NCBI GenBank assembly: GCA_965199845.1
Contig: CBDATZ010000038.1
Coordinates: 124,001 to 188,000, forward strand
DNA length: 64,000 bases
DNA from: Ilyomonas sp965199845
GTDB taxonomy: Bacteria > Bacteroidota > Bacteroidia > Chitinophagales > Chitinophagaceae
Direction of reading: 5' to 3'
Made by a program: the position numbers and the translations under genes. Numbering within the stretch: position 1 is the first letter of the stretch; every line of letters starts with the position of its first letter. The notes under the pieces are model-generated. The model saw nothing but the letters and a program-made list of their open reading frames with translations. It ran no database searches and was not told the origin of the DNA. Positions 34,862-43,467 of the stretch are shown here, one piece after another.

Positions 34862-36370
34862 TTAAACAATCGGGTTTCTTAATAAAGGTAAACTCATGCA
34901 ATGCGCGCCGCCACGTGCCCGCGAAAGCTCGTTGCTTGGCAAAATGATGATGGTATTTTTTACACCATCCGGCGTTAATTCTTTGCTTTCGAACTTCGCA
35001 AACAAATCATTTGTTTTGATGATGGTAAAACCATTTTCCTGAAAGGCTTTTAGTGTTTCTTCGTTACGGTCGTAAGCAATGGCAACGCCATCTTTTAAAG
35101 CTAATAAATTACAGGCGTCAGTCCATTGTTCGCGCTCATCATACGGAAAAATATTATTGCCGCTGTAAATGATTTTTACATCGTTCGGGGCAACACCGTA
35201 ATCTTTAATGCTGACGTTGCGGAGCAAATCTTCCAAGCCTTTAAAAATAATATCCTGCCGGTAATCTGCTGCCGGATTATAAGCTTCATTCTTATCTTTA
35301 TAAAATCGAAAAATCTCAACACCTTCAAAGGTTTCATCGCTGTAAGCCATATCGCTGTAATAAGAAAATTTGTGCTGGTTACGTTCATGTATCAGTTCTT
35401 CACTAAACCTTCCAAACAACACCCAAACATCTTTGCGAACGTGCGTAAAAACCGTATCAATATGCATGATGGCACGCTGACTCGGAATCTTAACAACCGA
35501 AATTTTTTCAATACCGGTTTTATTTTTAAACACAGCATGGATAATCTTATTAATTGCGCTTATGGTTGTTCGTTCACTGCAGCCAACTAATAAATGATTG
35601 GGCGCAATCATCATTATATCGCCGCCTTCCAGCGATGTTTTACGTTCGTTCTGATGCACATCATCAAGCAGAAAAAAATCGCTCGATTCATTAATCTCAA
35701 TCACCTTTTCATCACCATTTGTAAACAACTCATGAAACACAATATAACGCATCAGCAACGACTCTCTTTCCCTCGCTTCTGTGGCAGCTTTACTTAGCAA
35801 AATATAGTCGTTAATAACAATGCTGATGTCTCTGGTAAATATTAAATTGGGCAGTGGCTGAAAGACAAACTGAACGTTGCGTGATTTACTGTTTGGTAAT
35901 GTGCCTGTGATTAAAACTTTAGCGAGCTGATGTTCATCGGTAATGCTTCCCAACTGTTTTTCAATGGCGTAACTGCAGCCTTCAGTAGCACAAACCGCAG
36001 CGATAATGCGGTCGCGCACATGACTGTTTCTCAGAACTTTTGCCAGTAAAAATTCTACATCCAATACGTTTTCGCTGTTAAAATAATCAGCGTGCCCGGG
36101 TTTAAAACAATCCAATTGTTCATCGCCGTTTTGCACAGTTTCACAGGTAAGAATGTGTTTTATTTTTTCAGGATCTAAAAAGTATAGCAGCAGTTTTACA
36201 TAATCATTATACTCTTTACGCATTTGCTTTAAATACACAGTATCATCGTACAACCAGTCTTTAAATTTACTGGGCACAATTTTGCCAATGCCACCATCCG
36301 GACTATGAATTAAAATGCGCTGCAACGTCCCGATTTCAGAACTCACTCCAATTGTATTTTTTACCGTCAT
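34862..36370 (-). CDS. arginine deiminase family protein
   Basis: 502 residues, pentein fold, cytoplasmic. Expected reaction: L-arginine + water to citrulline + ammonia. Features: GTLQRILIHSPDGGIGKIVP (N-terminal strand with substrate loop), PNLIFTRDISIVIND (FTRD motif), TSLEGGDIMMI, MHIDTVFTHV (catalytic His), and the nucleophile Cys in ARGGAHCMSLPL at the C-terminus. About 90 residues longer than classic ArcA (~410), including an insertion near residues 70-130. It begins a two-gene operon with ctlX. No carbamate kinase or ornithine carbamoyltransferase gene adjoins, so this is not an energy-yielding ADI operon. Confidence 0.9.
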   Translation of the reverse strand: MTVKNTIGVSSEIGTLQRILIHSPDGGIGKIVPSKFKDWLYDDTVYLKQMRKEYNDYVKLLLYFLDPEKIKHILTCETVQNGDEQLDCFKPGHADYFNSENVLDVEFLLAKVLRNSHVRDRIIAAVCATEGCSYAIEKQLGSITDEHQLAKVLITGTLPNSKSRNVQFVFQPLPNLIFTRDISIVINDYILLSKAATEARERESLLMRYIVFHELFTNGDEKVIEINESSDFFLLDDVHQNERKTSLEGGDIMMIAPNHLLVGCSERTTISAINKIIHAVFKNKTGIEKISVVKIPSQRAIMHIDTVFTHVRKDVWVLFGRFSEELIHERNQHKFSYYSDMAYSDETFEGVEIFRFYKDKNEAYNPAADYRQDIIFKGLEDLLRNVSIKDYGVAPNDVKIIYSGNNIFPYDEREQWTDACNLLALKDGVAIAYDRNEETLKAFQENGFTIIKTNDLFAKFESKELTPDGVKNTIIILPSNELSRARGGAHCMSLPLLRNPIV

Positions 36371-36503
36371 GCAAATGATTAAGGTTACAAAAGAAGGGAA
36401 ATTTTATACAGCAAAAAAGTTATGCAACTGCTTCATTACAATTAACTTTCATTTCTATCATTGGTATGAATTATGAAATGTGATATACCAAAATCGAAAC
36501 AAA

Positions 36504-36929
36504 ATGAATGTATCAGAAGAAAATATTTCTTTAGAGAACAGTAACATCACAGATGTTTATACGCAGGAAAATATCAATCATTATTATAACAACAAAAGCC
36601 ATATTGATAACCGTTTACTGCAATTAGAAATAGAAATGAGTATTGAACAGATATTTGAACTTCATGATGCTGCCAACGTAACAGCAGGCGTATTGTTAAG
36701 TCTTGTTACCGGAAGAAAGAAATGGTTGATTTTGCCTTTGCTTGTTACCGTTGTGCAATCTGTACAAGCCTTGCAGGGCGTACGTTTGGGAACGTCATTG
36801 CTTCGCAAATATGGCTTTCGCACAAAAAATGAAATTGATAAAGAGAAATATGGTTTAAAAGTGTTGCGCGGCGATTTTCAATTGATGATTGATACGCCAA
36901 ATGCAGTTTGGAACGCAGTGAATAAATAA
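36504..36929 (+). CDS. hypothetical protein with one hydrophobic region
   Basis: 141 residues from MNVSEENISLENSNITD; the frame opens eight codons earlier, but this ATG has the better purine-rich leader. The first ~50 residues are polar, then comes a helix (LEIEMSIEQIFELHDAANVT), a hydrophobic stretch (AGVLLSLVTGRKKWLILPLL) and a basic C-terminal half (GTSLLRKYGFRTKNEIDKEK). It could be peripherally membrane-associated. No family recognised. Stand-alone gene divergent from the arginine deiminase operon, followed by a repeat-rich spacer. Confidence 0.65.
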   Translation: MNVSEENISLENSNITDVYTQENINHYYNNKSHIDNRLLQLEIEMSIEQIFELHDAANVTAGVLLSLVTGRKKWLILPLLVTVVQSVQALQGVRLGTSLLRKYGFRTKNEIDKEKYGLKVLRGDFQLMIDTPNAVWNAVNK

Positions 36930-36933
36930 GAAA

Positions 36934-37025
36934 TTAAGATACAAGATTCAAGATACAAGAAATAAAAGCTGAATGAACAAATTATCCTTGTTTTCTCTTG
37001 AATCTTGATGCTTATATCTTGTCTC
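36934..37025. repeat. imperfect inverted repeat between hypothetical gene and msrA
   Basis: The left arm AAGATACAAGATTCAAGATA (tandem ACAAGAT/TCAAGAT words) is complemented by TTGAATCTTG and ATATCTTGTCTCTTA at 36998-37025. It lies between convergent genes and may end both transcripts. The same words occur inside ispG (14794-14840). Confidence 0.6.
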
Positions 37026-37679
37026 TTAAAATTTATGATCCGGCTTTACCATGGCCGGATATGTTTTTTGAAACGCGATAATTTCGGGAATGCTTACATT
37101 CTGAACATAACCACCATTCGGGTTGTTCTCAATATAATTCTGATGATAACCTTCGGCTTCCCAGAATTTAGTAAGCGGCATTACTTGTGCAGCAATCGGC
37201 GCTTTATAAGATGGCTGCAATTTTTTAATATAAGCTTCTATCTCCGCTTTCTCTTTTCCATTCCTATAAAAAGCAACAGAACGGTATTGCGTGCCTAAAT
37301 CCGGTCCCTGACCATTAACCTGTGTCGGGTCTTGCCCGGCAAAATAAACTTTCAATAATTCGGAGTAAGAAATCTGTGCAGAATCATAATACACATTTAC
37401 CGTTTCTGCGTGTCCTGTATTGCCGGTTTCCAGGCTTTCATACGTTGGATTTTTTGTGTTTCCACCCGCATAACCTGATATGGCTTCTTTTACACCTTTT
37501 ACACTTTCAAAAAGTGCCTCTTCGTGCCAGAAACATCCAGCCGCAAATGTAGCCTGGCTATATTTAGAAAGACTTTGTGCAGACGGATGTTCCGTTTTTG
37601 CGGGAACTTTATTTTGTCCGCAGGCAACCGTTGACACAATAACAAATGATAAAATAAAAATGGTTAAATACGACTTCAT
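37026..37679 (-). CDS. msrA: peptide methionine sulfoxide reductase MsrA, exported form
   Basis: 217 residues from MKSYLTIFILSFVIVSTVAC at 37679. This start gives a lipoprotein-type signal with Cys 20 in VACG, so the enzyme should act in the periplasm or on the membrane. Reduces methionine-S-sulfoxide in damaged proteins. Active-site motif ATFAAGCFWHEEALFE (nucleophilic Cys in GCFW), GVKEAISGYAGGNTKNPTYE, HAETVNVYYD and the C-terminal AEGYHQNYIE are all present. The frame opens 13 codons further up, but that would bury the signal. Convergent with the hypothetical gene across an inverted repeat. Confidence 0.95.
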   Translation of the reverse strand: MKSYLTIFILSFVIVSTVACGQNKVPAKTEHPSAQSLSKYSQATFAAGCFWHEEALFESVKGVKEAISGYAGGNTKNPTYESLETGNTGHAETVNVYYDSAQISYSELLKVYFAGQDPTQVNGQGPDLGTQYRSVAFYRNGKEKAEIEAYIKKLQPSYKAPIAAQVMPLTKFWEAEGYHQNYIENNPNGGYVQNVSIPEIIAFQKTYPAMVKPDHKF

Positions 37680-37809
37680 ATATAATTGAATTGAACACGT
37701 AAATTTACGAAAATGCAATCATCTTAGTTGTTAAGAAAATCTCCTTTTTGTATCACAAAACGTAGCGGCATGTTAGTTGTTTTTATTACATTTCACGTAA
37801 GTTTTATCT

Positions 37810-38526
37810 ATGAAAATAATCCCGCCGGTTTTGTTTCTTTTCATGTTTTGTTTTGTGCAATGCAAATCGCAGCCGCATACTGATACAAGTTCCGTTTATA
37901 TGTATAAAAAAGGCTCGGACGATGGCATTGGCAAATGGTATATGGGAAGAGAAATTGCTTATGTGATGGGCGCTTCCGGCGCTGCCTGGCTGGAACGTGA
38001 CAAACGACAGAAAGAAGAAAATACGGAGTTAGCCATCAAAAATATGAAGCTAAAACCCAACGCTGTTGTAGCTGATATTGGCGCCGGTTCCGGCTATTAT
38101 ACATTTCGAATTGCGAAACTTGTTCCGCAAGGGAAAGTGTATGCCGTAGATATTCAGGATGAAATGCTGACACTTCTGAAACGCAGGAAAGAAGAACTAA
38201 AAACCGGTAATGTAGAAGTTATTAAAAGCAGCGACAGCACTTGTAATCTGCCCGATAACAGTATTGATTTGGCGATTATGGTTGATGTGTATCACGAACT
38301 GGAATATCCGCACGAGATGTTGCAATCTCTTTATAAAGCCTTGAAAAAAGACGGTAAATTATTGCTGATTGAATATCGGGGCGAAGACGCTTCCGTTCCC
38401 ATAAAACCGTTACATAAAACAACGATTGCGCAGGATAATAAAGAGATGACAGCCAATGGTTTCGCTTTATTTTATGATGGAGAATTTTTGCCAATACAAC
38501 ATTTTTTAGAATACCGGAAGAAGTGA
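37810..38526 (+). CDS. class I SAM-dependent methyltransferase with an export/lipoprotein signal
   Basis: 238 residues. N-terminal signal MKIIPPVLFLFMFCFVQC, with Cys in VQC, suggests a lipoprotein or at least export. The rest is a class I methyltransferase: a WYMGREIAYVMGASGAAWL segment, motif I VVADIGAGSGYYTFRIA, acidic VDIQDEML (ribose-binding), and MVDVYHELEYPHEML. S-adenosylmethionine is cytoplasmic, so an exported enzyme of this kind would lack its cofactor; either the segment is a membrane anchor with a cytoplasmic enzyme or the domain has another job. Such proteins recur in Bacteroidota with unknown substrates. Confidence 0.85.
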   Translation: MKIIPPVLFLFMFCFVQCKSQPHTDTSSVYMYKKGSDDGIGKWYMGREIAYVMGASGAAWLERDKRQKEENTELAIKNMKLKPNAVVADIGAGSGYYTFRIAKLVPQGKVYAVDIQDEMLTLLKRRKEELKTGNVEVIKSSDSTCNLPDNSIDLAIMVDVYHELEYPHEMLQSLYKALKKDGKLLLIEYRGEDASVPIKPLHKTTIAQDNKEMTANGFALFYDGEFLPIQHFLEYRKK

Positions 38527-38769
38527 ATGGTATTGATAAATGGTTACAATTCATTTACAAAGTACAAGGAACAATATCAAAAAGTAAGCATTTTCTTTTA
38601 ATCAAATTTTAATCTAAACTAAGTCGAAATTAAGGTAGCATTATTTACGCACGTTCGATATTTGCCAAAGCGTATTAATAACCCCGGAATCCATCAAAAA
38701 TCAATATCTTATGTACCTTTTGAGTTTAATTGACATAAGTAAAAATGAATTATTGTACTGATTAACTGC

Positions 38770-38789
38770 AAAACCTCGGGAGAGGTTTT
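38770..38789 (+). terminator. predicted intrinsic terminator
   Basis: AAAACCTC GGGA GAGGTTTT stem-loop followed by a C and a run of seven T's. Correct orientation for plus-strand transcripts, 240 bp past the methyltransferase stop. Confidence 0.75.
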
Positions 38790-38822
38790 CTTTTTTTATT
38801 CAACTTGATAAATGGCATAAAA

Positions 38823-38847
38823 AAAGCCATCAGATTTTGATGGCTTT
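38823..38847 (-). terminator. predicted terminator of the ftsX-DUF3098 operon
   Basis: AAAGCCATCA / TGATGGCTTT stem with a five-base loop; on the minus strand it is followed by TTTTT. It lies 22 bp past the DUF3098 stop codon. Confidence 0.8.
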
Positions 38848-38869
38848 AGTAAGTTCTTATCGTTCCTGT

Positions 38870-39202
38870 TTATTTTGTTTCTGTTACAATCGTTGTTTCT
38901 TTCGGATTTTTAAAAATAGCATACACTTCAATCATCAATCCAATTAAAATCAAAATCGGCGCGATGGTAATACGCGTTGTGCTATACACTACGCTCTTGT
39001 CAAACACATTCGGGTTTTCGTTTTTGCCGCCCATCATCAGCAACATTCCCAGAATAACAACAGCAGCACCAATGCCCATCCACAAATAATTATCCTTTGT
39101 AAAAAGCGATGATAAAGGTTGTCTGGCAACAATCACTTTTTTAGCGGTTGTAACTGTTGGAGTTTTAACGCCGGGCTGGTAATGTCTTTTTACTTGTGCC
39201 AT
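38870..39202 (-). CDS. DUF3098 family membrane protein
   Basis: 110 residues. A basic Thr/Val-rich N-terminus (~45 residues) precedes two hydrophobic segments (YLWMGIGAAVVILGMLLMMG and IAPILILIGLMIEVYAIF). The segment between, with NPNVFDKSVVYSTTRI, is characteristic of DUF3098. It lies downstream of ftsX, a conserved pairing in Bacteroidota that suggests a division-related role, though none is established. Inner membrane. Confidence 0.88.
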   Translation of the reverse strand: MAQVKRHYQPGVKTPTVTTAKKVIVARQPLSSLFTKDNYLWMGIGAAVVILGMLLMMGGKNENPNVFDKSVVYSTTRITIAPILILIGLMIEVYAIFKNPKETTIVTETK

Positions 39203-39289
39203 AATAAATTTAAAATAGAGCGCGCAAAGTAATATTTATTGTGAAAAGTGAAAGGTGAAAAATTGCTCAAAACTGAAAGCTGATAGCTT

Positions 39290-40168
39290 TTAATACAAAT
39301 CATCCAGTTTCATCTTCAGGTATTTTACTACGCTGCGGTGCGTGCTGATTAACGAAATACCAACACCCAATACAATCATCCCACCAAACAATAAGAAATT
39401 CAGTTGCAAATCTCTTATCGCTTTCAGTTGCGGTATCCAGTTTTCTGCCCATTGTATCAGCAGGAGCAAAAGAAAAATGGCAATGCCCGAACTAATTAAA
39501 CCATTTATCAGCGCCCTCAGTTCCATGGGACGGGATATAAACTGCCGCGTTGCGCCTACCATCTGCATCGTCTTTATCAGGAAGCGGTTGCTGAACATCG
39601 CCAGGCGAATGGTATTATCAATACTTACAATTACAATAATACAAAGCAGCGCGCCAACCACCAGCAAAGCAATTCCAAAAGCTCTCGTTTTTTCGTTCAG
39701 GGTATTGACAAGCGATGTCGGAAATGTAATATCGCCAATCTGGTTGGGAAAGGCAGACGTAAGTTGTGTACTTATTTTCTTTAGACTGTCTTTATCAACA
39801 TAATTGGCGGCCGCGTAAAAATCAATGCTTTCCGGCAACGGGTTATAGTCCAGAATTTTATCCCAATCTTCATTACCATCTTTGTTCCAGGCAGCTTTGG
39901 CTTTGTCTTTATTTATATATTGAACGTTCCTGGCAAAAGGTTGTTTGGCAACAAACTGCTGAATCTGGTTGATGGTATCTTTGTTCATTGTGCGCAGGTA
40001 AGCGCTGATGCGGATGTCTTCCTTAAATGAATTTCCCACCTGGCGGAAGTTCAGAAAAATCCATCCCATCAATCCTAAAATAAAAAGCACCAGCGATACG
40101 CCAATGATGCTGTACATATAACTTCCTTTGCTGCGTTTAGAAGAAGAGCCTTTGCCAAATTGCGCCAT
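39290..40168 (-). CDS. ftsX: cell division protein FtsX
   Basis: 292 residues. FtsX topology: N-terminal membrane segment (IIGVSLVLFILGLMGWIFLN), an extracytoplasmic domain (~residues 50-165; MNKDTINQIQQFVAKQPFAR), then three more membrane segments with the FtsX permease pattern (IRLAMFSNRFLIKTMQMVGA, RPMELRALINGLI). With FtsE it would activate peptidoglycan hydrolases at the septum; no ftsE gene is in the window. First gene of an operon with DUF3098. A TAAATTTG -7 box lies on the minus strand at 40200-40207. Confidence 0.93.
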   Translation of the reverse strand: MAQFGKGSSSKRSKGSYMYSIIGVSLVLFILGLMGWIFLNFRQVGNSFKEDIRISAYLRTMNKDTINQIQQFVAKQPFARNVQYINKDKAKAAWNKDGNEDWDKILDYNPLPESIDFYAAANYVDKDSLKKISTQLTSAFPNQIGDITFPTSLVNTLNEKTRAFGIALLVVGALLCIIVIVSIDNTIRLAMFSNRFLIKTMQMVGATRQFISRPMELRALINGLISSGIAIFLLLLLIQWAENWIPQLKAIRDLQLNFLLFGGMIVLGVGISLISTHRSVVKYLKMKLDDLY

Positions 40169-40199
40169 AATAAAGTTTGGTTTTGCGTGAAGCGGGCAA

Positions 40200-40226
40200 C
40201 AAATTTAGGGGTTTCGCTTACATTTG
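40200..40226. promoter_or_regulatory. divergent -7 boxes for ftsX and leuS
   Basis: Minus-strand TAAATTTG (40200-40207) points to ftsX, 32 nt before its ATG. Plus-strand TACATTTG (40219-40226) points towards leuS. Both fit TAnnTTTG; -33 elements are not clear. Confidence 0.45.
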
Positions 40227-40287
40227 CACCCATTGTTTAACGCAGCTTTAGCACGTTTCGTATATGTGCTTCGCACAAAGTTTTTTG

Positions 40288-40381
40288 CCACAAAGAAACA
40301 AAGACACAAAGATGGTTTCAAAGAAAACACCTGCGTTTGCAATTAAATAAACTTAGAGACTTAGTGCCTTCGTGGCAAACA
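40288..40381. repeat. CACAAAG-type palindromic intergenic repeat upstream of leuS
   Basis: TTTGCCACAAAGAAACAAAG with ACACAAAG tandem words is followed about 50 bp on by ACTTAGTGCCTTCGTGGCAAA, an imperfect inverted repeat. The same words recur at 60650-60690. Similar sequences are widespread between genes in Bacteroidota. It would lie in the leuS leader if transcription starts at the -7 box at 40219. Confidence 0.65.
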
Positions 40382-40405
40382 AAGCCGCAAGGCAAAAACA
40401 AAATC

Positions 40406-43339
40406 ATGGAATATAATTTCAGACAAATAGAGCAGAAGTGGCAACAGAAATGGCAGGAAGAAGGTGCTTATACAGTAAGCAACAACAGCCCGAAACCCAA
40501 ATATTATGTATTGGATATGTTTCCGTATCCAAGCGGCGCCGGCTTACACGTCGGGCATCCGCTGGGTTATATTGCTTCTGATATTTTCGCGCGCTTCAAA
40601 CGGTTGAAAGGCTTCAATGTATTGCACCCGATGGGTTACGATGCGTTTGGTTTGCCGGCCGAGCAATATGCCATCGAGCATGGTGTTCATCCGGCCGAAT
40701 CAACCCAAAAAAATATCGCCAATTTCCGCAGCCAGTTAGATAAAATCGGGTTTTGTTTTGATTGGACGCGTGAAGTCAATACAAGCAATCCCAAATACTA
40801 CAAATGGACGCAATGGATTTTCTTACAACTCTTCAAAAGCTGGTATAACAAAGCCACAGATAAAGCTGAACCGATTGAAACGTTGATCGCGAAGTTTCAA
40901 TCTGGCGGCTCTGCTTCTGTCGAAAGTCGGCAGTCAACAGACGACTTTACAGCAAGCCAATGGAACAGCTTCACAGAAAAAGAGCAGCAGGATATTCTCA
41001 TGCAATATCGCCTTTGTTATTGCGGTTACGGTGAAGTGAATTGGTGCGAAGCGTTAGGAACCGTATTGGCAAACGATGAAGTGGTAAATGGCGTAAGTGA
41101 GCGCGGCGGTTACCCGGTGGTAAAAAAGAAATTGCGCCAGTGGTACTTGCGCATCACCGATTATGCAGATCGTTTACTCAAAGGATTAGATACGGTTGAT
41201 TTCAGCGATGCGATGAAAGAAATGCAAAGCAACTGGATTGGACGGAGCTATGGCGCTGAAATAGATTTTCCTTTTCGCAGCGATAAGTTTGCAACGGTTG
41301 AAGATAAACAAGGCAGAAAATTAAAAGTTTACACCACGCGACCCGATACTATTTTTGGTGTTGATTTTATGGTGGTGGCACCTGAACATGAGTTGATTGA
41401 TTTGATGACGACTGATGAACAACGCGTTGCCGTTGACGAATATATTGCCTACGTAAAAAGCCGCAGCGAGCGCGAACGTATGGCGGAGAAAAAGATCAGC
41501 GGTGTGTTTACCGGTGGTTATGCTATCAATCAATTCAATAACCGTCACATCCCTATTTATATTTCCGAATATGTATTGGCAGGTTATGGCACCGGCGCTA
41601 TTATGGCTGTGCCTTGCGGCGATGAGCGCGATTTTAAATTTGCCAAACATTTCAATATTCCCATCACCAATATTATCGGCGATCATTTTAATGGCGAAGA
41701 AGCCAATCCGACAAAAGACGCTTCATTAACCAACAGCGATTTTTTAACTGGTATGTTGATGCGTGATGCCATTGAAGTGGTGATGACTGATTTGGAAGGA
41801 TTGGGAACCGGCAAACGTAAAGTGAATTATAAAATGCGTGATGCCGCTTTTAGTCGCCAGCGTTATTGGGGAGAGCCGTTCCCGATTCAGTGGAAAAACG
41901 GCATTGCCTGGCCGTTAGAAGAAAGCAGCTTGCCGTTAGAATTACCTTATGTAGAAAAGTATGGTCCCGGACCGGAAGGCGAAGGTCCTTTATCGAATAT
42001 TCCTGACTGGACAGCGCGTGATTTGGAAACCAATACGATGCCCGGTTATGCAGGTTCTTCGTGGTATTTTTTGCGTTATATGGATCCGCATAATGAGGAA
42101 ACATTTTGCAGTAAAATTGCAAGCGATTACTGGAACCAGGTGGATGTGTATATTGGCGGAACAGAACATGCCGTAGGTCATTTGTTGTACAGCCGCATGT
42201 GGACGAAAGCTTTGTACGATTTAGGTTATATTTCTTTTGATGAACCGTTTAAGCGATTGGTAAATCAGGGAATGATTGCTGGTATAAGTTTTTTTGCTGA
42301 TGAAATCCGTTTCTTAAAAGAAGTTGATTCCGAAGACTGGGTTGTCAGACCAAATTTACCATATTATGTTTCAGATGGACAGGGGAAAAAATTTAGTCTT
42401 GACTCAAAAATAACTGTTGCTGGGACTGATTTAGAACCTAATCCTTCTACTTACAAACATACTGGCGAAATAAGATCTGTACGCTTTCGAGATGTTGGAG
42501 AATTTGTTGATGGTCGTTTAAGACTTTATAAGGAAAAATTTGAAGAATATACTAAGGAAGAATTTCAGTTTACAGCCGATATTTCTTATTTAGGTATATA
42601 TTGGGAAAAGGATGAAAACGGAAAGGAATATTTGCAGCTTCGATCAGAGGTTGAAAAAATGTCCAAATCAAAATTCAATACAGTTAATCCGGATGATTTG
42701 GTAACACGTTATGGTGCTGATACTTTCCGCATGTACGAAATGTTTTTAGGTCCGGTAGAACAAAGCAAACCGTGGGATACAAAAGGCATTGAAGGCGTTC
42801 ATCGCTTCTTAAAAAAATTATGGCGTTTGTTTTATGATGAACTGAAAGGCAAGGTTTGGAACGAAGAAAAAGCAACGCCTGCCGAATTAAAAATTCTTCA
42901 CAAAGCCATCAAAAAAATTGAAGACGATACCGAGCGTTTTTCTTTCAATACAGCCGTAAGTGCGTTTATGGTTTGTGTAAATGAATTAAGCGATGCCAAA
43001 TGCAATAAACGCGACGTGTTAGAGCCGTTGTTAATTCTGCTTACGCCTTATGCGCCACATGTAGCCGAAGAGTTGTGGAAACAGTTAGGCAATACAACTT
43101 CCATCTTAAATGCAGTGTATCCGACTTTCGAAGAAAAGTATCTGGTTGAGTCAAACAAAGAATATCCAATCAGCATCAATGGCAAGCTGCGCACAACCAT
43201 GATTTTACCTTTAGATATAAGTGCAACCGAAGCTGAAACGCAGGTGTTGAGTAATGAAAAAGTAAAGACGTATACCAACGGCAGCAACATCAAAAAATTC
43301 ATTTTTGTAAAGGGCAAAATGATAAATGTGGTTATTTAA
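40406..43339 (+). CDS. leuS: leucyl-tRNA synthetase
   Basis: 977 residues from MEYNFRQIEQKWQQKW at 40406; the frame opens 23 codons earlier inside repeat DNA. Charges tRNA-Leu. Class I signatures: HIGH as HVGH in PYPSGAGLHVGHPLGY, the editing CP1 domain (TTRPDTIFGVDFMVVAPEHE, GYGTGAIMAVPCGDERDF), KMSKS in EVEKMSKSKFN, and the anticodon region with FLGPVEQSKPWDTKG. Between QGMIAG and VEKMSKS lies a leucine-specific insertion of about 120 residues encoded by more A/T-rich DNA (42270-42660) than the rest of the gene. Intact and full length. Confidence 0.97.
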   Translation: MEYNFRQIEQKWQQKWQEEGAYTVSNNSPKPKYYVLDMFPYPSGAGLHVGHPLGYIASDIFARFKRLKGFNVLHPMGYDAFGLPAEQYAIEHGVHPAESTQKNIANFRSQLDKIGFCFDWTREVNTSNPKYYKWTQWIFLQLFKSWYNKATDKAEPIETLIAKFQSGGSASVESRQSTDDFTASQWNSFTEKEQQDILMQYRLCYCGYGEVNWCEALGTVLANDEVVNGVSERGGYPVVKKKLRQWYLRITDYADRLLKGLDTVDFSDAMKEMQSNWIGRSYGAEIDFPFRSDKFATVEDKQGRKLKVYTTRPDTIFGVDFMVVAPEHELIDLMTTDEQRVAVDEYIAYVKSRSERERMAEKKISGVFTGGYAINQFNNRHIPIYISEYVLAGYGTGAIMAVPCGDERDFKFAKHFNIPITNIIGDHFNGEEANPTKDASLTNSDFLTGMLMRDAIEVVMTDLEGLGTGKRKVNYKMRDAAFSRQRYWGEPFPIQWKNGIAWPLEESSLPLELPYVEKYGPGPEGEGPLSNIPDWTARDLETNTMPGYAGSSWYFLRYMDPHNEETFCSKIASDYWNQVDVYIGGTEHAVGHLLYSRMWTKALYDLGYISFDEPFKRLVNQGMIAGISFFADEIRFLKEVDSEDWVVRPNLPYYVSDGQGKKFSLDSKITVAGTDLEPNPSTYKHTGEIRSVRFRDVGEFVDGRLRLYKEKFEEYTKEEFQFTADISYLGIYWEKDENGKEYLQLRSEVEKMSKSKFNTVNPDDLVTRYGADTFRMYEMFLGPVEQSKPWDTKGIEGVHRFLKKLWRLFYDELKGKVWNEEKATPAELKILHKAIKKIEDDTERFSFNTAVSAFMVCVNELSDAKCNKRDVLEPLLILLTPYAPHVAEELWKQLGNTTSILNAVYPTFEEKYLVESNKEYPISINGKLRTTMILPLDISATEAETQVLSNEKVKTYTNGSNIKKFIFVKGKMINVVI

Positions 43340-43351
43340 AATCATAATATA

Positions 43352-43392
43352 AAAGAAGAAAGCCGCAACAACTTGTTGCGGCTTTCTTCTTT
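43352..43392. terminator. strong bidirectional terminator between leuS and hutU
   Basis: Perfect 19-bp stem AAAGAAGAAAGCCGCAACA with a 3-nt loop (ACT) and its complement. It sits between convergent genes and has A/T-rich flanks on both sides. Confidence 0.9.
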
Positions 43393-43467
43393 ACTTTTCT
43401 TGCTTGATTTACAAAATGGTTTTGTATTAACTGATACTGCAATACAATAGTTATAGTTGAACAATAA

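Larger units (their letters stand above)
38527..38869. other. intergenic region with two terminator hairpins
   Basis: About 340 bp between convergent genes. No ORF of note. It contains two stem-loops (38770-38789 and 38823-38847), listed separately, and otherwise A/T-rich sequence. Confidence 0.6.
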
